From an uncultured Bacteroidales bacterium (lineage in GTDB: Bacteria > Bacteroidota > Bacteroidia > Bacteroidales > Bacteroidaceae), in the NCBI GenBank assembly GCA_937906165.1, contig CALCYA010000139.1, positions 1 to 19,034 of the forward strand: a DNA stretch of 19,034 bases, read 5' to 3'. The notes beneath the pieces were generated by a model, which was not told the DNA's origin, ran no database searches, and saw only the letters and a program-made list of their open reading frames with translations. Position 1 is the stretch's first letter; the number at the start of each line of letters is the position of its first letter. Positions 6,342-14,117 of this stretch are shown in pieces. Both the position numbers and the translations under genes were made by a program.

Positions 6342-7616
6342 ATGGATATAAAATTAGAGAAGAAAACCGGTTGGCGTGCTGTATTCAGCAAGAAAAGCCT
6401 GCCTTATCTGTTCGGAGCGCTTCTGGTTGTGCTCATAGTGTGGCTCCTCTTGAAGGAGAATACATCGACACTGCGCGTGAACACGGCAACAGTTACTGTA
6501 TCAAATGTGGAAGAGGGTGAGTTCAACGATTATGTGAGCCTCAGCGGAACTGTGCAACCAATGACAACAATGCAGCTGTCGCCGCTTGAGAGCGGAGTGG
6601 TGGAGCGTGTGGTTGCCGAGGAGGGAACTGCGGTGAAGGCCGGGGATGTGATCCTTGAGATGTCGAACAAGCAGCTGTCGATGCAGATTCTGCAATCGGA
6701 GGCGGACCTTGCTGAGAAGCAGAACATCTTGCGCAACACCCTTATCTCAATGGAGCAGGAGCGTCTCTCGCTCCGTCAGGAGATGCTTATGCTCGACCTT
6801 GAGGTAACCCGCAAGCAACGTGCATACGAGCAGAACAAGGAACTTTACAACGAGGAACTTGTTGCCCGCGAGGTATATCTGCAGTCGAAAGAGGATTATG
6901 AGTTGGCACTGAACAGACGTTCTCTGGTGCGCGAGCGTCAGAAACAGGATTCCCTTTACCGCACCGTGCAGGTGGCACAGCTTGATGAGAACCTGCGTTC
7001 AATGCAGCTCAACATGCAACTCATTCGTGAGCGTGTGGATAATCTCAAGGTAAAGGCTCCTATTGACGGTGAATTGGGTATGCTCAATGTGGTCCTTGGA
7101 CAGACACTCTCGCAGGGCAGCGCCATAGGTCAGATAAACGACCTCTCGGCCTATAAGGTTACGGCAATGGTCGACGAGCATTATATCGACCGTGTGGTAA
7201 CAGGCCTTACAGCCTCATTCATGCGTCAGGACAACAGTTATGACATGCTTTTGAGAAAGGTTTATCCCGAGGTTCGTGAAGGCAAGTTCAGGGTGGACCT
7301 CACATTCAGCAGCGAGCTGCCCGACAATATACGTACCGGCCAGACATATAATCTCAATCTTCAGTTGGGGCAGCCTGTTGAGGCTGTCTACATCCCGCGC
7401 GGTGCGTTTTTCCAGAAGACAGGCGGCCGTTGGATATATGTCGTGGATGAGACCGGCGAGAAGGCTCATCGCCGCGAAATCCGCATCGGACGTCAGAATC
7501 CAAGGTACTATGAGATTCTCGATGGCCTTGCACCCGGCGAAAAGGTTATAACATCGTCATACGACAATTTCGGTGACAATGAAGTGCTTATTTTAAAAGG
7601 TGAAAACAGAAAATAA
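6342..7616 (+). CDS. HlyD/MacA-type periplasmic adaptor subunit
   Basis: A 424-residue membrane-fusion protein linking an inner-membrane ABC permease to the TolC channel. One N-terminal membrane anchor is at ~20-37, after a basic cytoplasmic tail. The first half of the lipoyl domain is at ~68-108. A long alpha-helical coiled-coil hairpin (~110-235, rich in Gln, Glu, Leu and Arg) is followed by the second lipoyl half (KAPIDGELGML, ~238-248), a beta barrel (~268-345) and a membrane-proximal domain (~350-420). No lipobox is seen; anchoring is by the helix. Its pairing with MacB/FtsX permeases rather than an RND pump shows it belongs to the ABC branch of the family. A 371-base repeat-filled gap separates it from the first permease. 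Confidence 0.94.
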   Translation: MDIKLEKKTGWRAVFSKKSLPYLFGALLVVLIVWLLLKENTSTLRVNTATVTVSNVEEGEFNDYVSLSGTVQPMTTMQLSPLESGVVERVVAEEGTAVKAGDVILEMSNKQLSMQILQSEADLAEKQNILRNTLISMEQERLSLRQEMLMLDLEVTRKQRAYEQNKELYNEELVAREVYLQSKEDYELALNRRSLVRERQKQDSLYRTVQVAQLDENLRSMQLNMQLIRERVDNLKVKAPIDGELGMLNVVLGQTLSQGSAIGQINDLSAYKVTAMVDEHYIDRVVTGLTASFMRQDNSYDMLLRKVYPEVREGKFRVDLTFSSELPDNIRTGQTYNLNLQLGQPVEAVYIPRGAFFQKTGGRWIYVVDETGEKAHRREIRIGRQNPRYYEILDGLAPGEKVITSSYDNFGDNEVLILKGENRK

Positions 7617-7620
7617 GGTT

Positions 7621-7698
7621 TTGTCATCCCGAACCATGTGTGAGGGATCTCAAAGACCGTGAAAAAAAGAGATATCTCACGTGCGTTCGATATGACAA
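7621..7698. repeat. 78-base palindromic intergenic element (full copy)
   Basis: The ends TTGTCATCCCGAAC (7621-7634) and GTTCGATATGACAA (7685-7698) pair at 12 of 14 positions. Inside them GTGAGGGATCTC pairs with GAGATATCTCAC at 10 of 12, so the whole element can fold into one long hairpin. The same design recurs at 14008-14071. Confidence 0.75.
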
Positions 7699-7709
7699 TA
7701 ACCGCGCAC

Positions 7710-7773
7710 TTGTCCCGAACCTATCAACGAGGGATCTCAAAAAATATTGAGATGTCTCACATGCGTTATTGAC
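7710..7773. repeat. Degenerate copy of the palindromic element
   Basis: It begins TTGTCCCGAACC and contains GAGGGATCTCAAA, as in the element just before it, then GAGATGTCTCACATGCGTTA in place of GAGATATCTCACGTGCGTTC. Its outer end is decayed to TTATTGAC. It forms a tandem pair with 7621-7698. Confidence 0.6.
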
Positions 7774-7807
7774 TTTAGCCCCTACGGGCGTCGACCGCTG
7801 GTTCGCT
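7769..7807 (+). repeat. 39-base dispersed element, copy 1
   Basis: It aligns with 13808-13846 with three mismatches over 39 bases. It contains a small stem GCCC-CTAC-GGGC (7778-7789) followed by GTCGACCG and GGTTCGCT. In both places it directly follows a palindromic element ending in TTGAC. Confidence 0.8.
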
Positions 7808-7987
7808 AAAGCTCATCGAAAGCCACGATTAAGCGAGTAAAACATAAAGTTTACTTTAATGTTTTTCAGCGAGCGAAGTGGTTTCGTAAAACAGAACCTC
7901 TTTTGATTATTTCATTAAGGTATGGTCGATATGACAAAACGGGAATTACAGAACAATAACATTTATTACTTAATCATATAAATTACT

Positions 7988-10417
7988 ATGTATCTCAAGA
8001 ACTTTATAATGCTTTTGAAAAGGTACACGACCTCTTCATTGCTTAACATTCTGGGTATGGCGGTTGCCTTTGCTGCGGTGTATCTTATAATGGTACAGGT
8101 GAGCTTCGACCTCTCATACAACAAGGCCATTCCCAATGCAAAGAACATATACCGACTCGAATATCCTAACTGGAGCGAGGAGGGGTATTGGAGCACCACA
8201 TGGGCACGCCAGTTGCCCGACGACCTTTGCAATGGTGTACCCGAGATAGAGAAGAGTGCTACAATATGGCCGACAGGACACTACAACATCAATTCCGATT
8301 ACTCAAGAAAGAGTGACAAGGGAATAGAGTATATATATTTCGATTTGTGCGAGGCGGAGCGTGAAGGACTGGATATCTTCGGCCTTGAGATAATCGAGGG
8401 CTCGCTCGACAAATTCCTTGACCATTCCACATTGGTATTGAAAGAGTCTGCGGCAAAGAAATTCAACCTTTCGGCAGGGGATGTAATATGCTATGGACAC
8501 GAGGCAAGCGATGAGAATACCGCAACGGTCATTGCAATATGCAAGGACCCTGTGTCACCCAGCATCCTTGATGAGTGCGATGGTTGGGGAGGCATGTTCC
8601 CGCAGGAGGAGGACAATGCGAACAACTGGAACAACCCCTATTACTTGGTGTTGAGCGATGGGGCATCGCCCGATGCTGTCTGCGAGAAGATAAGAAGCGC
8701 TCTCTTGGAATCGCTAAGGTCCCAGAATGTAAGCGAAGAAGATATTGCAGAGCTTTTGAAACGTGTCAATCCGCGTCTTAACCCGCTCACCGAGCTCTAC
8801 TTCTCGACGGATGTAGTCGCTGCTGCGCATGCAACCGGCAACAAGGCCACTACATATACGCTCCTTGCCATTGCCGTGCTCATTATGGCCATTGCACTCA
8901 TAAATTTTGTAAATTTCTTCTTTGCACTCATTCCTGTGCGCATAAAGACAATAAACACATGCAAAGTATTCGGAGCATCATCCTTCACCTTGCGCCTGAA
9001 TTTTGTATTTGAGACTGTGGGGCTTGTGCTTGTGGCTCTCTGCGGCGCGGCGGCTATTGTGGGCATGTTCATGGAGACACCGCTCACCGAGCATATATCA
9101 ACCTCAATAGCTTTTGCCGACAATTTAGGTGTAGCCGTGGCAGTCGCTGCTGTCGCTCTCGTTACGGGAATCATCGTGAGCATATACCCTGCATGGTACA
9201 TTACCCGTTTCTCGCCGGCAATGGTAATGGGCGGCTTCCAGGCCACGGCGCCGGGCAGGCGATTGCGCTACACGCTTGTGGCCGTGCAGTATACCATTTC
9301 GATAACACTTGTCATCTGTTCACTTTCAATATACAGACAATATGATTATATGCTCAAGCATGATATGGGCTTCAACAAGAACAATCTGCTTGTGGTGAAC
9401 CATCTGCCGGGTGAAACGGTATTCGAGTCGTATGACCCTGAGAATGGATTGTCACAGAGCAGGCGCGATGCCTTTGCCGGGAGCCTGATGAAGAACCCCG
9501 AGATAGCGGATGTCGCTTTTGCCGACGGTTCATTCATTACTCCATCGAGGATGCAGTGGGGGCGCGGCTTCAACGGCCAGAGCATATATTTCCAGGTATA
9601 TCCTGTCTCATGGGATTTCCTGCGGTTTATGGGAATTGATATAGTCGATGGCCGCGATTTCCTCAGCAGTGATGAACGTACTGTTAACGGAGCATTCATA
9701 TTCAATGAGGACGCTGCACGCAAGCTTGGCCTGAAGGTGGGCGATGTAATTCCGGGTCACCGCTCTGATACCGAGGTGGTAGGTATATGCAAGGATTTCA
9801 ATTTCCGTCCCATGCAGTACAACATCGAGCCTTTCGCGTTCTACATCTTCGGCAAGTATCCTTGGCGCGTGATGAATACAATGTATGTGCGTACAACACC
9901 GGGGGCCGACGTTGCAGCAGTGCGCGAGTTCATCGCCCGGACAATTGCTGAGTATGCACCCGATATACCTGCCGACAGTTACGATATCTCATTCTTTGAT
10001 TCCGAGCTTGAGAGCAAGTACAAGAAGGAGAGTAAGCTGGCTTCACTCATTATCCTGTTCACAGTACTTTCGATATTGATTTCGGTAATAGGAGTCTTCG
10101 GCCTTGTGCACTTTGAGACACAGTACCGCCGTCGCGAGATTGGAATACGCCGCGTGCATGGCGCATCGGTGAGCAGCATACTGGCAATGTTCAACAGCAA
10201 ATATCTGAAAGTGCTTGCCATCTGTTCCGTGGTGGCTGTGGTGTTCGGCTTTGCTATAATCAAGTACTGGACAGAGCAGTTTGTCTACCAGGCGCCTTTT
10301 GCCTTGTGGGTATATCTGATAGCCATAGCCTTGGTTGCCATTATAACGGTGCTTACCGTAACAGCCTGTTCATACAAGGCCGCTAATGACAACCCTGTTG
10401 AAGCAATAAACAAATAA
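7988..10417 (+). CDS. MacB/FtsX-type ABC permease, paralogue 1
   Basis: An 809-residue inner-membrane permease of the mechanotransmission (type VII) ABC family without a fused ATPase. Eight helices are visible as two FtsX-like halves: ~18-40, 288-314, 340-362, 381-405; then 429-452, 683-708, 740-762 and 772-797. Large periplasmic MacB_PCD-like domains lie at ~42-285 and ~453-680. Cytoplasmic coupling segments are RIKTINTCKVFGAS after helix 2 and REIGIRRVHGAS after helix 6; the tail ANDNPVEAI is typical of MacB-like permeases. Two halves in one chain suggest it could act as a complete permease. It pairs with the downstream ATPase and the upstream adaptor and channel. The next gene is its closest paralogue, 10 bases away. 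Substrate unknown; peptides, toxins or lipids are family possibilities. Confidence 0.93.
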   Translation: MYLKNFIMLLKRYTTSSLLNILGMAVAFAAVYLIMVQVSFDLSYNKAIPNAKNIYRLEYPNWSEEGYWSTTWARQLPDDLCNGVPEIEKSATIWPTGHYNINSDYSRKSDKGIEYIYFDLCEAEREGLDIFGLEIIEGSLDKFLDHSTLVLKESAAKKFNLSAGDVICYGHEASDENTATVIAICKDPVSPSILDECDGWGGMFPQEEDNANNWNNPYYLVLSDGASPDAVCEKIRSALLESLRSQNVSEEDIAELLKRVNPRLNPLTELYFSTDVVAAAHATGNKATTYTLLAIAVLIMAIALINFVNFFFALIPVRIKTINTCKVFGASSFTLRLNFVFETVGLVLVALCGAAAIVGMFMETPLTEHISTSIAFADNLGVAVAVAAVALVTGIIVSIYPAWYITRFSPAMVMGGFQATAPGRRLRYTLVAVQYTISITLVICSLSIYRQYDYMLKHDMGFNKNNLLVVNHLPGETVFESYDPENGLSQSRRDAFAGSLMKNPEIADVAFADGSFITPSRMQWGRGFNGQSIYFQVYPVSWDFLRFMGIDIVDGRDFLSSDERTVNGAFIFNEDAARKLGLKVGDVIPGHRSDTEVVGICKDFNFRPMQYNIEPFAFYIFGKYPWRVMNTMYVRTTPGADVAAVREFIARTIAEYAPDIPADSYDISFFDSELESKYKKESKLASLIILFTVLSILISVIGVFGLVHFETQYRRREIGIRRVHGASVSSILAMFNSKYLKVLAICSVVAVVFGFAIIKYWTEQFVYQAPFALWVYLIAIALVAIITVLTVTACSYKAANDNPVEAINK

Positions 10418-10427
10418 AAAGACTATT

Positions 10428-12869
10428 ATGTATTTAAGGAACTTCATAATCTTGCTGAAAAGGTATATCACTTCTTCTGCATTGAATATACTTGGTATGG
10501 CGGTGGCCTTTGCTGCGGTATATCTTATCGCAGTGCAGGTAAAGTTCGACATGTCATATAACCGTGTAATCAAGGACTCGGAGCGTATATATCGTTTGGA
10601 GCATCCTTCGTGGATAGGTGACGGCAGTTGGGATTTCAGCTGGAACCGTCAGACACCGGATGAAATGTGTGCCGTTTGTCCTGAGGTTGAGGCGGGTGGC
10701 TCAATTTATGAGTTACAGGATGCAATGTACTACTCTGGAGATGTATCTGTAAAGCGTAATGGTTCAATTGAGAATTTTGTCATCAAATTCGGAGCTGCAG
10801 AACCTGAGGTGCTGGAGGTTTTCCCTTTTGAATTTATTGCCGGCGGCGCTTCGTCATTCCACACCGAATATGACATTATCATAACAGAGAGTATTGCCAA
10901 TGGATGTAGTATCTCAGTGGGAGATAAGTTGCATTATGGCCGGAATGCCGACAGTGAATTGCTGTTTACGGTTGTAGGTATATACAAGGACTTTCAACGC
11001 CCATCTACAATTGCCATGTCTGATGGTTTTTGCTATATGGCAAAAGCAAAACCCGAAGAAGAGGGCAATTGGGGTACTCCATACTATGTACTGTTGAGAG
11101 AGGGTGCTTCGCGCGAGGATGCCGAGGCGAAAATGTATCAGTATGTTATTGACGATTGTCAAAAGAGAGGACTGAGTGAGCAGGAGGCAGAGGTTCATAT
11201 CTCGCGTATCAAACCGCGCTTAATGCCTATCAACGATCTTTTCTTTGCAGAGGATACCCATAATATTGGAATATCAGGCAGTCGTACGACAACATACACA
11301 CTCATTGCGATTGCTGTATTGATTCTGGTTATCTCGTTTATCAACTTTGTAAACTTCTTCTTTGCTCTGATTCCGAGTAGAATCCGTGCCGTAAACAATT
11401 ACAAGATTTTTGGTGCGCCAACAGCAAAACTGCGTCTTAATTTCCTGTTTGAGACAATTGGGCTGATTCTTGTATCACTCATTGTTGCAGCAGGCATTGT
11501 GGCACTGTTTTCCGATACACCGCTTAAAGAGTATATCTCGACTTCGGTTGCCATCAACGAGAATTGGTCGTTGGCAGGTGCTATTGCTTTGGGCGTAATT
11601 CTCTTCGGTGTAGTGGTTTCGTTATACCCTGCGTGGTATATTACCGGATTCTCGCCAGCATTTGTTGTCAAAGGTGATTTCTCGGCGTCGAAGTCCGGTC
11701 GCATCTTGCGCTATACGCTTGTAGGAGTGCAATATTTCATCTCCATTACATTGATTATCTGCTCGCTCTTTATCTACCGTCAGCATCAATATATGCTTAC
11801 GCGTGATATGGGTTTTGACAAAGAAAACATCTTGACTGTGGAAATACCATACGAAGCGACTTATGGCTGGACAAAAGAGGATGGTATCACAATGGACTAT
11901 ACAAAGCGCAATGCTTTGGAGGATAAACTCAGACAGAATCCTCAAATTATAGATGTTGCTTGGGGACAGGGAGAGTTTATTTCTGGCGGTAGTAGGGAGT
12001 GGTCGCGCAAGACCGAAGATGGACAACATGTCACCTTCAGAGTATATCCGGTATCGTGGAACTTCTTGCAGGTAATGGGGATTGACATTGTCGAAGGCCG
12101 TGACTTTATCCCTTCTGATAATGAGGTGATGACAGGTGCAATGATATTCAACGAGAAGGCTGCTAAAGACATGAATCTTTCTCCTGATAGTAAAATACAA
12201 GGTCATATCAGCAACATGCAAACACAAGTAGTCGGTATTTGTGAGGATTTTGATTTCCAATCAGCCCAAAACACTATCAAACCGTATGTCTTTGTTGTCT
12301 TTGGCCAGTATGGCTGGGACTTGCCTCGCAGGGCTTATATACGTACTGTTGCGGGTGCAGATATTGCGCAAGTAAGGGAGTACATACACCAAACGATTGT
12401 TGGTTTTTCTCCCGATGTTGTGCCGGAGAATATCAATGTAAGATTCTTTGATGATGAGATTGAATTTATTTACCAGAAGGAAGATAAGCTCTCGACACTT
12501 GTTACGCTATTCTCATTCCTGTCGATTATTATTTCAGTTATCGGAGTATTCGGTCTGGCACTGTTCGAAACACAGTATCGCCGCCGCGAGATAGGCATTC
12601 GCCGAGTTCATGGAGCATCAGTAAGTGAGATACTTGCATTCTTTAACTGTAAGTACCTTTATATTGTGGCCATCTGTTCGGCAGTGGCAATACCAGTGAG
12701 CTACTGCATCATCGACAACTGGATGCAGCAGTATGTCTATCGCACGCCGATGTCGTGGTGGGTATATGCTTTGGCTGTGGGAGTAATCCTGTTGATTACC
12801 ATCGTTACCGTTTCTCTCCGCTCATGGAGTGCGGCGAATGAGAATCCTGTCGATGCTATTTCGCGGTAA
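10428..12869 (+). CDS. MacB/FtsX-type ABC permease, paralogue 2
   Basis: An 813-residue paralogue of the preceding gene with the same eight-helix, two-domain layout. The N termini are almost superimposable (MYLRNFIILLKRY against MYLKNFIMLLKRY; both have LNILGMAVAFAAVYLI). The shared hot spots are FINFVNFFFALIP in helix 2, SLYPAWYITGFSPA after helix 4, VYPVSWNFLQVMGIDIVEG in the second periplasmic domain, and RREIGIRRVHGASVSEIL at the coupling segment. The C terminus ends ENPVDAI. The periplasmic domains are the most divergent parts, as expected if they set substrate or adaptor preference. Codons are noticeably AT-richer than in paralogue 1, especially after ~10700. The 10-base gap implies translation from the same message. 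Confidence 0.93.
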   Translation: MYLRNFIILLKRYITSSALNILGMAVAFAAVYLIAVQVKFDMSYNRVIKDSERIYRLEHPSWIGDGSWDFSWNRQTPDEMCAVCPEVEAGGSIYELQDAMYYSGDVSVKRNGSIENFVIKFGAAEPEVLEVFPFEFIAGGASSFHTEYDIIITESIANGCSISVGDKLHYGRNADSELLFTVVGIYKDFQRPSTIAMSDGFCYMAKAKPEEEGNWGTPYYVLLREGASREDAEAKMYQYVIDDCQKRGLSEQEAEVHISRIKPRLMPINDLFFAEDTHNIGISGSRTTTYTLIAIAVLILVISFINFVNFFFALIPSRIRAVNNYKIFGAPTAKLRLNFLFETIGLILVSLIVAAGIVALFSDTPLKEYISTSVAINENWSLAGAIALGVILFGVVVSLYPAWYITGFSPAFVVKGDFSASKSGRILRYTLVGVQYFISITLIICSLFIYRQHQYMLTRDMGFDKENILTVEIPYEATYGWTKEDGITMDYTKRNALEDKLRQNPQIIDVAWGQGEFISGGSREWSRKTEDGQHVTFRVYPVSWNFLQVMGIDIVEGRDFIPSDNEVMTGAMIFNEKAAKDMNLSPDSKIQGHISNMQTQVVGICEDFDFQSAQNTIKPYVFVVFGQYGWDLPRRAYIRTVAGADIAQVREYIHQTIVGFSPDVVPENINVRFFDDEIEFIYQKEDKLSTLVTLFSFLSIIISVIGVFGLALFETQYRRREIGIRRVHGASVSEILAFFNCKYLYIVAICSAVAIPVSYCIIDNWMQQYVYRTPMSWWVYALAVGVILLITIVTVSLRSWSAANENPVDAISR

Positions 12870-12920
12870 ATAAAAGAACGAGATTCTTTCCTTCGGTCGG
12901 AATTGCATATATATTGCATT

Positions 12921-12952
12921 TTGTCATATTGAGCGAAGCGAAATATCTCAAA
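12921..12952. repeat. Half copy of the palindromic element
   Basis: TTGTCATATTGAGCGAAGCG followed by AAATATCTCAAA gives the left arm of the element, with its inner short stem around GCGAAGCG. The inward-facing right arm is absent. It lies in the 123-base gap before the ATPase gene. Confidence 0.65.
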
Positions 12953-12992
12953 AGATAAGACAATTAACATTAATAACTAAAAAAATACGATT

Positions 12993-13673
12993 ATGCTTAA
13001 AGTAGAAAATTTGAAGAAGAGTTTCTTTACAGAAGAGATTGAGACTATTGCCCTTAACGGTGTTTCTTTTGAGGTTAAGGAGGGTGAGTTCGTGGCTGTT
13101 ATGGGCCCCTCGGGTTGCGGTAAATCAACATTGCTCAACATACTGGGCCTGCTTGACAACCCCACAGGCGGAAAATACACCTTGCTTGGCAAGGAGGTGG
13201 GTGATCTCCGCGAGAAAGAGCGTACACAGTTCCGTAAAGGCAATCTCGGCTTTGTGTTCCAGTCGTTCAACCTCATCGATGAGATGACTGTATTCGAGAA
13301 TGTCGAGCTTCCGCTTGTATATATGGGAGTGAAGGCATCGGAGCGCAAGCAACGTGTCAACGAGATTCTTGAGCGCATGAACATCTCGCACCGTGCAGGG
13401 CACTTCCCGCAGCAGCTCTCCGGCGGTCAGCAGCAGCGTGTGGCAATTGCGCGTGCCGTAATATCCAACCCCAAGCTTGTCCTTGCCGATGAGCCTACCG
13501 GTAACCTTGACTCAAAGAACGGTCAGGAGGTAATGCTCCTTCTCCAGGAACTTAACCGCGAAGGTACTACCATCATCATGGTTACCCACTCGCAGCACGA
13601 CGCGCAGTATGCATCGCGTACTATCTGCCTGTTCGATGGACAGATAGTTACTGATGTGGCAAACAAACTGTAG
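12993..13673 (+). CDS. MacB/LolD-family ABC transporter ATPase
   Basis: A 226-residue stand-alone nucleotide-binding subunit that would power the neighbouring FtsX-type permeases from the cytoplasm. All catalytic motifs are intact: Walker A GPSGCGKST (38-46), Q-loop Q90, signature LSGGQQQR (142-149), Walker B LVLADEP with catalytic E167, D-loop NLDS (171-174) and H-loop H199. TGNLD after Walker B and the length are typical of the MacB/LolD/FtsE group. It is the only ATPase in the window and sits between the two pairs of permeases, so it probably serves all four. The start at 12993 is the first ATG and matches family N termini (MLKVENLKKSF). Confidence 0.97.
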   Translation: MLKVENLKKSFFTEEIETIALNGVSFEVKEGEFVAVMGPSGCGKSTLLNILGLLDNPTGGKYTLLGKEVGDLREKERTQFRKGNLGFVFQSFNLIDEMTVFENVELPLVYMGVKASERKQRVNEILERMNISHRAGHFPQQLSGGQQQRVAIARAVISNPKLVLADEPTGNLDSKNGQEVMLLLQELNREGTTIIMVTHSQHDAQYASRTICLFDGQIVTDVANKL

Positions 13674-13756
13674 GAAAACCATTGTACCGGCAGAACAAAG
13701 AGCAAAGATGAAAGATGAAAGTAACGAGCGCTATGTCGGGATGAACTGTGCGAATA

Positions 13757-13812
13757 TGTCATCCTGAACGCAGAGAAGGATCTCTGGAATAGCGATATAT
13801 GAGATTCTTGAC
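13757..13812. repeat. Palindromic element, degenerate copy
   Basis: Starts TGTCATCCTGAACGC with AGAAGGATCTC and ends GAGATTCTTGACA, i.e. outer TGTCA/TGACA ends with inner GATCTC-type arms. It overlaps the start of the 39-base element by a few bases, as the equivalent copy does at 7710-7773. Confidence 0.55.
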
Positions 13813-13846
13813 ATTAGCCCCTTCGGGCGTCGACCGTTGGTTCGCT
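13808..13846 (+). repeat. 39-base dispersed element, copy 2
   Basis: Matches 7769-7807 with three mismatches. The GCCC/GGGC stem (13817-13828) is kept while one of its four loop bases differs (CTTC against CTAC). Confidence 0.8.
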
Positions 13847-13908
13847 TTGCTCAGGCGTGTTGTAGAGGGCTTTGCCCGAGAAATTCTCAAAACAGAATTT
13901 AATGAGAT

Positions 13909-13942
13909 GAGATTTCTCCTCCTGTCGGTCGTCGAAATGACA
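13909..13942. repeat. Palindromic element, half copy
   Basis: GAGATTTCTCCTCC ... GTCGTCGAAATGACA is a right-arm half-unit, equivalent to the reverse complement of the TTGTCAT...CGA...GAGAAATCTC consensus. Confidence 0.6.
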
Positions 13943-13958
13943 GGCTTAGATATTTAAG

Positions 13959-13984
13959 ATGCTTCGCTGCGCTCCAGCATGACA
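13959..13984. repeat. Palindromic element, short half copy
   Basis: ATGCTTCGCTGCGCTCCAGC followed by ATGACA resembles the right-arm half-unit, with the CGCTGCGCTC core. Confidence 0.5.
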
Positions 13985-14007
13985 GTGTTATGATTATCCT
14001 TATGGCT

Positions 14008-14071
14008 TTGTCATCTCGAGTGAGCGTAGCGACGAGAGATCTCTCTTCCTCTCTGTTGTCGGGAATGACAA
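14008..14071. repeat. 64-base palindromic intergenic element (full copy)
   Basis: Outer ends TTGTCAT (14008-14014) and ATGACAA (14065-14071) are exact complements. The central GAGAGATCTCTC is itself a perfect palindrome. The left arm carries CGAGTGAGCGTAGCGACGAG. It ends 46 bases before the next permease gene. Confidence 0.75.
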
Positions 14072-14117
14072 GAATGCGAGACATCTCAAACAATTGAACT
14101 GAATTTAAAGAACTTAT

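Larger units (their letters stand above)
7617..7987. other. 371-base gap filled with dispersed repeats
   Basis: No coding sequence is supported here. It holds two palindromic elements (7621-7698 and 7710-7773), the 39-base element (7769-7807), an imperfect AT-rich hairpin around 7841-7867 and a half-site fragment at 7925-7937. I found no TAnnTTTG or -24/-12 promoter and no T-run terminator, so transcription probably reads through. Confidence 0.7.
13674..14117. other. 444-base gap filled with dispersed repeats
   Basis: No gene is supported. After a purine-rich stretch with the doubled AGATGAAAGATGAAAG (13706-13721), the gap contains at least four palindromic-element copies (13757-13812, 13909-13942, 13959-13984, 14008-14071) and the second 39-base element (13808-13846). 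Short frames here are made of these repeats. No clear promoter or terminator was found. Confidence 0.7.

Noticed and set aside
11622..12260. 212-codon minus-strand open frame
   Set aside because: It lies fully inside permease paralogue 2 and shows no family motif, so it is a composition shadow.
13674..14117. Regular repeats as a possible CRISPR array
   Set aside because: Copies vary in length, sequence and orientation, there are no uniform spacers and no cas genes.
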